DNA of 10,082 nt from Desulfofustis sp. (GTDB lineage: Bacteria > Desulfobacterota > Desulfobulbia > Desulfobulbales > Desulfocapsaceae): positions 1 to 10,082 of the forward strand of contig JARFQM010000113.1 in assembly GCA_029287755.1 (NCBI GenBank), given 5' to 3'. Each line of letters starts with the position of its first letter. Within the stretch, counting starts at the first letter, position 1. Positions 1-4,871 of the stretch are shown here, in pieces. The notes under the pieces were generated by a model. The model ran no database searches and was not told the origin of the DNA. It saw nothing but the letters and a program-made list of their open reading frames with translations. A program made the translations under genes and the position numbers.

Positions 1-104
1 TTCATCGGCATTTGAAATGCCTGGTAGACGATGAACAATCCCAATAAAAATATTAATGTTCCTGAGAAGACATCGGCTTTTCTCAGTTTGTCGATTCCCA
101 TCAT
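1..104 (-). CDS. tctB: TctB-like small membrane subunit of a tripartite tricarboxylate transporter (N-terminal fragment)
   Basis: Only the first 34 codons are inside the window; the rest lies beyond position 1. The visible peptide begins MMGIDKLRKADVF and continues into a hydrophobic stretch of about 17 residues (roughly residues 14-31), rich in Leu, Ile, Phe and Val, which reads as the first transmembrane helix. A short, charged N-terminus followed by a helix of the form 'GxxxFLLGLFxxYQAFQMP' is usual for TctB, the small membrane subunit that partners the large TctA permease. The assignment rests mainly on position: it follows tctC on the same strand, the standard tctCBA order. Two ATG codons are adjacent (104-102 and 101-99); the upstream one is annotated. 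An AAGG about 10 nt upstream is a weak ribosome binding site. Because the fragment is short, another small membrane protein cannot be excluded from the sequence alone. Confidence 0.72.
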   Translation of the reverse strand, partial: MMGIDKLRKADVFSGTLIFLLGLFIVYQAFQMPM

Positions 105-134
105 CAGTGCTTTACCTTAATATCAGAAAGAAAG

Positions 135-180
135 AAGACCGGGCAATTGCCTTGTGTGCAGCTTCGCAATGCCCGGTCTT
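135..180 (-). repeat. Long hairpin between tctC and tctB
   Basis: Positions 135-150 and 166-180 form an inverted repeat of 15 pairs with a single bulged base and a 15-nt loop. The core arm is AAGACCGGGCAATTGC on the plus strand. Read on the minus strand, the hairpin is followed by a pyrimidine-rich stretch (CTTTCTTTCTG), which is not a clean T tract. It lies after the tctC stop and about 30 nt before the tctB start. It may act as a leaky terminator or as a 3' end stabiliser of the tctC message; the function is inferred. Confidence 0.7.
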
Positions 181-204
181 TTAGTTGATATCTTCGATAT
201 CGTC

Positions 205-238
205 AAAAAAAATAACCAGAGCCCTCGCTACGGCTTGG
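205..238 (-). terminator. Intrinsic-terminator-like hairpin overlapping the tctC stop codon
   Basis: On the minus strand, CCAAGCC (238-232) pairs with GGCTcTGG (223-216) with one bulged C, enclosing an 8-nt loop that contains the tctC stop TAG. It is followed by TTATTTTTTTT (215-205), including a run of eight T. A GC-rich stem followed directly by a U tract is the standard layout of a rho-independent terminator. Its place inside a tctC-tctB gene pair suggests partial rather than complete termination. Confidence 0.65.
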
Positions 239-1232
239 GAATTCCAAGCGTATCAGGGCTGACTTTCGCGGCCCCAAGCTCATGCAGGGTCCAGGCAAAA
301 TTGGACTGCAGGGCCGCAAAAATTTTACGGGATTCTTCCCCGGTGGCACCCGAGAGCAGATAGTAATTCTCCTTTGCCCAGGTCTTGACTTTATCGGTGG
401 CCATGGCCTTGTTGAAGGCATCGACCAGGACATCCTTGTTTTCTTGGGGCACATCGTTGGGGATGGCAAAGCCGATGGCCTGGGAAATTGGCAGATGCTC
501 GGAAAGACCAGGATAATCATCAAAGCCAGACGGGATTGAGCCGAGCCCTTCCACCTCGAAAGCATCCGGAATCAGCATCGCCAGCGGACGAAGTTTGCCG
601 CCCCGCAGCAGTTGCTGTTGCTCAGCAAGCGAAGTGACTACTACTGATACCTCACCGGCCATCGCTGCATTCTGACTCGGCGCAGATCCTTTATAAGGAA
701 TGAAGTTGAATTTTGCTCCGGAACCTTTCTCCAGGGCCAGCAGATTCAGATGATGAATTGAACCGGCGGCACTTGCCCCGGCTTTGATTGAACCCGGGTC
801 TTTCTTGGCTGCTTCAATGAGGTCTTTCAACGTCTCATAAGGTGCATTTGCGGTGACCGAGATCAGATCGGGGGAGCCGCCGACGATGAACACGTCCCAG
901 ACGTCAAAGTTCTTGTCCCAGCCGCCCTGTACGCCGGCGGTAACATTGGATTCCGACAAACCGGTGAGGGTATACCCATCATGCGGCTGGCTGAATCCAT
1001 AGGTCATACCAACTGAACCGCCGACTCCACCGGTTTTGTTGATGACGTTGACGTTAACGCCAAGAAACGGGGCCATCTCCGCTGAGATGATGCGGTTACA
1101 GGTGTCGGTACCGCCGCCTGCGCCCCACACTACGACGTTGGTAATGTTTCGTGACGGAAACTTTTTAGCTGCATATGCACTGCAGGACAGTGTCAGGAAT
1201 ACGGCCATTGCGATAAGTAAAATTCGTCTCAT
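228..1232 (-). CDS. tctC: TctC/Bug-family periplasmic substrate-binding protein of a tripartite tricarboxylate transporter
   Basis: This 334-residue protein is the extracytoplasmic receptor of a TTT (TctABC) secondary uptake system, which in this family usually binds carboxylates. It starts with a Sec signal peptide: MRR, a hydrophobic core (residues 4-15), then SCSAYA|A, a good signal peptidase I site at about residue 21. A cysteine at residue 17 lies in a poor lipobox, so a lipoprotein is less likely. Family marks include the N-terminal WGAGGGTDTCNRI loop (about residues 35-48), which in Bug proteins helps hold the ligand carboxylate. The segment NFIPYKGSAPSQNAAMAGEV (starting near residue 175) is a second conserved loop. 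The length matches the family (about 320-335). The start is set by a strong GGGAGG site (1243-1238), 5 nt before the ATG. It lies 89 bp downstream of the GntR gene on the same strand. The ligand cannot be read from the sequence. Confidence 0.95.
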   Translation of the reverse strand: MRRILLIAMAVFLTLSCSAYAAKKFPSRNITNVVVWGAGGGTDTCNRIISAEMAPFLGVNVNVINKTGGVGGSVGMTYGFSQPHDGYTLTGLSESNVTAGVQGGWDKNFDVWDVFIVGGSPDLISVTANAPYETLKDLIEAAKKDPGSIKAGASAAGSIHHLNLLALEKGSGAKFNFIPYKGSAPSQNAAMAGEVSVVVTSLAEQQQLLRGGKLRPLAMLIPDAFEVEGLGSIPSGFDDYPGLSEHLPISQAIGFAIPNDVPQENKDVLVDAFNKAMATDKVKTWAKENYYLLSGATGEESRKIFAALQSNFAWTLHELGAAKVSPDTLGIPKP

Positions 1233-1321
1233 TACAACCTCCCATGGTAGTAATTAATGGTTAGTGTAGCAATCATGTGTGTCCTTGATGTGGAGAACAT
1301 CGCCACTGCTTCTACTCCGAT

Positions 1322-2014
1322 TTACCTACTGTTCACCTCCTTCCTCAAAGATTTGGCTGAGAGTATTTGCTTGTTAAGTGTAGCAGCGGTTGTCTGCAGA
1401 TGATGTCTCATCGCTTCTTCGGCTGCTAGAGGTTCACCTCTGCATATCGCCTCAATGATGTCGATATGCTCTTGGATTGTCTCGTTGGGGGTGCGTATCA
1501 ATCCTTCCCTGGTGGGATAGAGATAGGCAAGTGAGACAATATTGTAGGTCTGCAGAATGGAACTGAGAAACTCTCGGGAGCTGATCTGGGCGAGAAAATT
1601 ATGGAATTTTCGATCGGCGACAGAGTAAGCATGATAGTCGGTTATATCGTTGTTGTTGATGAATGGTGCGAAAATTTTTCTAAGCTGGTTGCATTGTGAG
1701 GTGGTTATAGAGGCGGCGGCTCTGCGTGCCGAGAGTCCCTCGAGTACCTCGCGAATCTCAAATATCGAAACAAGCTCTTCAAGGGAAAAAAGTCTTACGT
1801 AAAAGCCACGGCGCGGTTTGGTCTCAATCAGTTTTTCCTGCTCGAGGAATTTAAGGGCTGAGATCAGTGGAGTTCTGCTGATGCCCAACTCGGCGGCGAG
1901 CTTTTCCTGCGGTATTTTCTGGCCTGGTTCGAGTTCCCGGTTCTCTATCATCTCCTTTATAATCTCGTATGCTTTCTGGTCGAGATTGGAGGATTTGATG
2001 AGGGGCTTTTTCAT
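1322..2014 (-). CDS. GntR-family transcriptional regulator, FCD (FadR/VanR-like) subfamily
   Basis: This 230-residue DNA-binding regulator has an N-terminal winged helix (about residues 10-75) containing the GntR signature: PGQKIPQEKLAAELGISRTP, followed by a wing ending in PRRGFYV. An all-helical FCD ligand domain follows (about residues 80-215). Candidate metal ligands of the FCD pocket are in place: Asp134 and His138 (D-R-K-F-H), His183 (E-H-I-D-I-I) and His205 (in MRHHLQ). FCD proteins of this type normally bind a small carboxylate at a metal in this pocket and lose DNA affinity. The ATG at 2014 is supported by an AGGA about 7 nt upstream. The gene directly precedes tctC on the same strand and is divergent from the cupin gene, so it most likely controls the transporter and perhaps the cupin. 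A palindrome in its own promoter suggests autoregulation. Confidence 0.93.
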   Translation of the reverse strand: MKKPLIKSSNLDQKAYEIIKEMIENRELEPGQKIPQEKLAAELGISRTPLISALKFLEQEKLIETKPRRGFYVRLFSLEELVSIFEIREVLEGLSARRAAASITTSQCNQLRKIFAPFINNNDITDYHAYSVADRKFHNFLAQISSREFLSSILQTYNIVSLAYLYPTREGLIRTPNETIQEHIDIIEAICRGEPLAAEEAMRHHLQTTAATLNKQILSAKSLRKEVNSR

Positions 2015-2043
2015 TGCGGGTCCTGCATGTCAGTTTGTGATTA

Positions 2044-2053
2044 TTGTATACAA
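2044..2053. promoter_or_regulatory. Candidate GntR/FCD operator, palindrome TTGTATACAA
   Basis: A perfect 10-bp palindrome, TTGTATACAA, lies 30 bp upstream of the gntR start codon. FadR-subfamily regulators typically bind palindromes of the form T-N-G-T-N(0-3)-A-C-N-A, and this site fits that pattern well. It sits just downstream of the predicted gntR -10 element, where a bound repressor would block transcription. No second perfect copy was seen upstream of tctC or closer to the cupin gene. Confidence 0.6.
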
Positions 2054-2056
2054 AAT

Positions 2057-2085
2057 TCAATATTAAATATTCACATAATTGTCAA
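2057..2085 (-). promoter_or_regulatory. Predicted sigma-70 promoter of the gntR gene
   Basis: On the minus strand, a perfect -35 TTGACA (2085-2080) is separated by 17 nt from TATTGA (2062-2057), a partial -10 match. Transcription would start near 2050, inside the TTGTATACAA palindrome. The region is AT-rich, as expected for a promoter. The -35 and spacing are strong; the -10 is only moderate. Confidence 0.5.
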
Positions 2086-2142
2086 TCATTATTTCTCGTC
2101 CTCCAGTATTTTTGCTGAAATCTTGTGTGTGGTTTAAAATCA

Positions 2143-2172
2143 TTGACATTACAGTAGCATAAAAGTTATCTG
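2143..2172 (+). promoter_or_regulatory. Possible promoter for the cupin gene
   Basis: A perfect TTGACA at 2143-2148 lies on the plus strand upstream of the cupin gene. The best -10 match at acceptable spacing is TATCTG (2167-2172, 18-nt spacer), which is weak. The leader to the chosen start at 2296 would be about 115 nt. This is the only -35 hexamer of this quality seen on the plus strand in the divergent region. Confidence 0.33.
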
Positions 2173-2295
2173 GAGCATGATTACTACCTCTTTGTGGCGC
2201 CGGTTTGTACTAAACGCAGGTCAATGAACTGCGGGCGCTATGGCGCTTTTAAAGGCTCCCGCGCGAGTCGTAAACAAGATCAAAAGGCTGTTTCC

Positions 2296-2838
2296 ATGAT
2301 TTCAAAATCTGAACAAAAAGATGCTCAGTTGAGAGCTGCCCGGATGATGAGAGATGCTGGCATCCAGATTAAGGACATAGAAATTGAAAAAATCGAAGTG
2401 GTGGATTTCGGCTTGAGCCAACTCAGTGTTGAGGGCGTGCAGGTTTTTTCCATGGTCAACACCGATCGTTTGGCGGCGAAAGTGCTTGTGCTTTTCCCTC
2501 ACCAGACCGAGCCGGAGCATTGGCATCCGAAGGTGGGAAACGATCCAGGAAAGCAGGAAACGATCCGTCACATATGGGGTGATTTGAGATTTTATATCGA
2601 TGGGCCGGACACCCTCGAAGAGGGCTTTATCGTTGCCGGCAAAGAGGAGGCTTATAGCCTGCGCCATGAAATCGTCCTTGAGCCCGGCGATCAACTCACT
2701 TTTGAACCCTACGAAAAACACTGGTTTCAGGGCGGCGAACGAGGAGCGGTGCTTTACAGTTTCTCAACTACGGTAAGGGACGGCTTAGACGGGTTTACCG
2801 ATCCTGCAATCCAGCGGCTGACCGTGGTTGAAGAGTAG
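2296..2838 (+). CDS. D-lyxose isomerase-type cupin protein
   Basis: This 180-residue single-domain cupin resembles the D-lyxose ketol-isomerase family, cytosolic metal-dependent enzymes that interconvert D-lyxose and D-xylulose and often D-mannose and D-fructose. The metal site can be read directly: His75 and His77 in PEHWHP, Glu88 in GKQETIRHIWG, and His142 in YEKHWFQGG, in the order His-x-His, Glu, His seen in that family. The flanking FPHQTEPEHWHP and EPGDQLTFEPYEKHWF segments are also typical. The frame is open back to a GTG at 2194 and an ATG at 2224, but the extra 34 residues are basic, contain cysteines and look unlike the family, so the ATG at 2296 is chosen. A purine-rich AAAAGG lies about 8 nt before it. 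It is divergent from the GntR gene and convergent with thiD, 29 bp away. The actual sugar substrate is not certain. Confidence 0.82.
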   Translation: MISKSEQKDAQLRAARMMRDAGIQIKDIEIEKIEVVDFGLSQLSVEGVQVFSMVNTDRLAAKVLVLFPHQTEPEHWHPKVGNDPGKQETIRHIWGDLRFYIDGPDTLEEGFIVAGKEEAYSLRHEIVLEPGDQLTFEPYEKHWFQGGERGAVLYSFSTTVRDGLDGFTDPAIQRLTVVEE

Positions 2839-2867
2839 GGGAGACAGCAACCTGAGCCGTACACGAA

Positions 2868-3677
2868 TCAGTCCCAGAATTCGTGAAAATGGTGCACCGG
2901 TCCGTGACCTCCGCCAATTCGGTAATCTGCCCCGGCTGCGATAGCCGAGTTGATATAGGTGAGTGCCCGGTCGGTAGCTTCGGTTATAGAGGACCCCTGA
3001 GCCAGAAATGAAGCCAGGGCCGACGATAGGGTGCACCCGGTGCCATGGGTGTTGCGGGTGGTAACTTTTGGGTTGGTAAAGCTGAGTCGCTGTGACGACT
3101 CGTTGTCATAGAGGACATCTGCAAGCGTCTCGTCCTCGAGATGGCCGCCTTTTACCAGTACGGAAAGGTTGAATTTTTGGGCCAGAAATTCAGCGGTGTC
3201 GCCCAGCTGCCCCTTGTCTTTGATCTTCCGACCACTAATGATTTCAGCTTCGGGAATATTGGGGGTAATCAGCCTGACCAGGGGGAAGAGCACCTTCTGC
3301 AGAGCGGTTATGGCCTCATCCAGGATGAGTTTGTCACCGCTGGTGGCCACCATTACCGGGTCCAGAACGATGTTGCTGATGCGGTACTCGACGAGCAGTC
3401 GGGCAACGCATTCGATTACTTCGACTGAGTGCAGCATCCCGAGCTTTACCGCGTCGCTGCCGATATCATCGAGGACGGCCCTGATCTGCGCCTCCAGGGT
3501 TACAATCGGAACCGGATGAATGTCACTGACCCCGATGGTGTTCTGGGCGGTGAGTGCCGTGATGGCGCTGGTGCCGAAACAGCCGCAGGCCGCAATAGTC
3601 TTTAAATCGGCCTGGATGCCGGCGCCGCCTCCGGAGTCGGACCCGGCGATGGTGAGCACGCGGGTATAACTTTTCAT
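2868..3677 (-). CDS. thiD: Hydroxymethylpyrimidine/phosphomethylpyrimidine kinase
   Basis: This 269-residue cytosolic enzyme phosphorylates HMP and then HMP-P, giving the pyrimidine diphosphate used in thiamine synthesis and in salvage. It is a ribokinase-fold protein of the usual length. The N-terminal motif [18 protein letters not shown] (residues 7-24) is the pyrimidine-binding signature of Thi[10 protein letters not shown] (106-114) is characteristic, and [10 protein letters not shown] (211-220) is the anion-hole and catalytic loop, with Cys215 matching the conserved ThiD cysteine. The ATG at 3677 gives the normal N-terminus but has no clear Shine-Dalgarno sequence; the leader just before it is GAAAAAGACACTTCC. 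No other thiamine gene is nearby. About 170 bp separate it from the PNPOx-like gene upstream on the same strand, and this gap is full of inverted repeats that may regulate it. Confidence 0.96.
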   Translation of the reverse strand: MKSYTRVLTIAGSDSGGGAGIQADLKTIAACGCFGTSAITALTAQNTIGVSDIHPVPIVTLEAQIRAVLDDIGSDAVKLGMLHSVEVIECVARLLVEYRISNIVLDPVMVATSGDKLILDEAITALQKVLFPLVRLITPNIPEAEIISGRKIKDKGQLGDTAEFLAQKFNLSVLVKGGHLEDETLADVLYDNESSQRLSFTNPKVTTRNTHGTGCTLSSALASFLAQGSSITEATDRALTYINSAIAAGADYRIGGGHGPVHHFHEFWD

Positions 3678-3744
3678 GGAAGTGTCTTTTTCATCATCCT
3701 CTATGGATCATTTGGCTGTCTGAGCGACTCGACGACACCCTCCA

Positions 3745-3805
3745 CCTGCCACGCTGGAGCGCGGCCAGCTCAGGTTAACGCGTTACCCTGGCGCCAGGTC
3801 AGCGT
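3745..3805 (-). promoter_or_regulatory. Structured leader of thiD, possible degenerate TPP-type riboswitch
   Basis: The thiD leader holds several nested inverted repeats. ACGCTG (3805-3800) pairs with CAGCGT (3756-3751). Inside lie a perfect 12-bp palindrome, CCTGGCGCCAGG (3787-3798), and GGTAACG/CGTTaACC (3787-3773, one bulge). On the minus strand the segment ACCTGAGCTGG (3775-3765), then CCAGCGT (3757-3751) and CAGG (3748-3745), resembles the 3' half of a TPP riboswitch, whose usual form is ACCTGATCTGG, a TAAT-type loop, then CCAGCGTAGGG. Against this, the conserved CTGAGA of the 5' half is missing and the loop differs. The structure and its place before a thiamine gene are seen; the riboswitch identity is a tentative inference. 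A repeat element with hairpin structure is the alternative. Confidence 0.35.
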
Positions 3806-3846
3806 CTCCACACGGAAAAATAATGGCAAGACAGCAGTGGCGCAGG

Positions 3847-4269
3847 TTATCTGACCCACACTTCTGGTTCAAAAACGCCTGGAGTGATGTATTCAATCCT
3901 GTAGGGTTTTACCAAAACAATGCAGTAATTAGGGTCGTCCGGTCCCTTGAAGATCGGGGCTATAAGATCATTCCAGAAATTATGACGCTCATCATGGTCG
4001 GTGGTGGTTTCCGCTTGCGCCTGCACCTGGATATAGGGGTGCATGTCCATGAAGTCACTCACGCCCATGGTGATATGGACATTGGGGTTTTGCTTGATCT
4101 GCGCCACCTTGCGGGAATTGGCAAAAGTTGCGCAGCGCAGGTTGAAATCGCCGTCGCCGACGGTCACCACATAGCGAACCCAGGGGTTGTTCTGCTCGGT
4201 AACCGTTGCCAACGCAGCGAGTTGAGGTTTGTGAATAATATCGAGAATTCTCTGTTTTAATTCTTCCAT
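3847..4269 (-). CDS. Pyridoxamine 5'-phosphate oxidase-like FMN-binding protein
   Basis: This 140-residue protein has the split-barrel PNPOx-like fold of small flavin-binding or general-stress-type proteins (COG3871-like). The N-terminal half, PQLAALATVTEQNNPWVRYV (residues 15-34), is the typical first strand pair, and LRCATFANSRKVAQIKQNPNVHITMG (44-69) matches the segment that contacts the FMN phosphate, with Ser52, Arg53 and Lys54. It is much shorter than true PdxH and lacks the PdxH C-terminus, so a role in vitamin B6 synthesis is unlikely; a flavin- or cofactor-binding reductase is more probable. The frame is open to an ATG at 4350, but the ATG at 4269 is chosen because GGAG lies 7 nt upstream and the extra 27 residues do not look like the family. 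It is transcribed away from the rhodanese gene. The substrate is unknown. Confidence 0.85.
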   Translation of the reverse strand: MEELKQRILDIIHKPQLAALATVTEQNNPWVRYVVTVGDGDFNLRCATFANSRKVAQIKQNPNVHITMGVSDFMDMHPYIQVQAQAETTTDHDERHNFWNDLIAPIFKGPDDPNYCIVLVKPYRIEYITPGVFEPEVWVR

Positions 4270-4459
4270 GGAAATACTCCGGCTGTGTTCTTTTTCAAGG
4301 CGCTCCCGACAAGGCGGGCCTGCTTCGGCAACTCTCCATAGGGTAATCATTGTCGTCTGCAGGTGTAGAAAAAATGTTCTGATGCCATAACGGTTTCGCT
4401 GTTCTTGCCGCGCTTTGATTTACAGGTTCTGGGCAGATGCTTAAATTGAGTCTTGGGCA

Positions 4460-4476
4460 CTGTACAGCAGGTACAG
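4460..4476. repeat. Inverted repeat CTGTAC-N5-GTACAG upstream of the selenoprotein gene
   Basis: A perfect 6-bp inverted repeat with a 5-nt spacer lies about 34 bp before the start codon of the rhodanese-like gene. The same stretch also carries GTACAGC twice as a direct repeat, 9 bp apart. It lies in the 240-bp divergent region between the PNPOx-like and rhodanese genes. It could be an operator; no known factor is recognised. Confidence 0.35.
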
Positions 4477-4509
4477 CTCATACACAGATTATCAATCCGG
4501 AGAAAGACC

Positions 4510-4833
4510 ATGTCACAGGTTGATTTGATAGATGCCAGAGATGCTTTCAAGCATGTACAAGATGATTCGGCTCTTTTAATTTGCGCCTATGAAAGCGACG
4601 AGAAATTTCACAAACTCCAGCTCGATGGCGCGATTCCCCTGAGTGAATTCCAAGCAATCGCCCCTAAGGTGGCGAACGACAAAGAGCTGGTTTTTTACTG
4701 AGCATGACCGGGTGGAGGATCAGCTGCCGGTCGGGCAGAACATTATAAAAACCAGGGATTCATAAACGCCAAGGCACTCCGGGATGGCTACAAGGGCTGG
4801 CAAAGAGCCGGCCTGCCGATCGTCACCGGGTGA
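4510..4833 (+). CDS. Predicted selenocysteine-containing rhodanese-like protein with a U-x-U active site
   Basis: The gene starts at ATG 4510, with GGAG 7 nt upstream. The first 63 residues form the front half of a single-domain rhodanese (LLICAYESDEKF, LDGAIPLSEF, then DKELVFY). TGA follows at 4699, GCA, a second TGA at 4705, and the same frame runs on as PGGGSAAGRAEHYKNQGF and ALRDGYKGWQRAGLP to TGA at 4831. Rhodaneses of this type read V-F-Y-C-A-C-P at this point and end with a G-G-x-x-x-W-x-x-A-G-x-P block, so both halves belong to one domain of 107 residues with Sec64 and Sec66 replacing the C-x-C pair. In rhodaneses the first active-site residue carries the transferred sulfur; a selenol there would be more reactive. 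A SECIS-like hairpin follows. A standard caller would stop at 4701. The alternative is a pseudogene, but two losses restricted to the two cysteine codons, with an otherwise intact frame, argue against that. The gene is convergent with lhgO, 38 bp away. Confidence 0.82.
4724..4738 (+). promoter_or_regulatory. Candidate bacterial SECIS hairpin for the two UGA codons
   Basis: CTGCC (4724-4728) pairs perfectly with GGCAG (4734-4738) around a GGTCG loop. The loop contains GGUC, as in the apical loop of the Escherichia coli fdhF SECIS element that SelB recognises. It starts about 21 nt after the second UGA and about 27 nt after the first, within the spacing expected of bacterial SECIS elements. A competing hairpin is possible: GACC (4706-4709) pairs with GGTC (4729-4732), and after a bulged G, GGTGG (4711-4715) pairs with GCTGCC positions 4724-4728, leaving an AGGATCAG loop. 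The two structures share bases and cannot both form. Confidence 0.6.
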
Positions 4834-4871
4834 GCTACCCGCAGTACCACGAAATATGACGATTCACCGTT

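Noticed and set aside
2194..2295. N-terminal extension of the cupin from GTG 2194 or ATG 2224
   Set aside because: The extra residues are basic, contain cysteines and do not resemble the family; the ATG at 2224 has an AGG only 3 nt upstream, too close to serve. ATG 2296 gives a normal N-terminus.
2862..2885. 7-bp inverted repeat CACGAAT/ATTCGTG at the thiD 3' end as a terminator
   Set aside because: Low GC stem, 10-nt loop and no T tract on either strand.
4270..4350. N-terminal extension of the PNPOx-like protein from ATG 4350
   Set aside because: The ATG at 4269 has a GGAG at good spacing, and the added residues are not family-like.
4454..4468. Sigma-54 promoter before the rhodanese gene (GG-N10-GC)
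   Set aside because: Only the GG and GC spacing fits; the TGGCAC and TTGC contexts do not.
4510..4701. A 63-residue truncated protein ending at the first TGA (4699-4701)
   Set aside because: It would end in the middle of a rhodanese fold, before the active site, while the same frame continues with an intact second half. Sec read-through explains the sequence better.
4690..4712. A frameshift in the T6 run before the TGAs as the cause of the broken rhodanese
   Set aside because: The second half of the domain is in the same frame as the first, so no frameshift is needed.
4827..4841. Hairpin CGGGT-GAGCT-ACCCG at the rhodanese stop codon as a terminator
   Set aside because: Only a 5-bp stem and no T tract follows on either strand.
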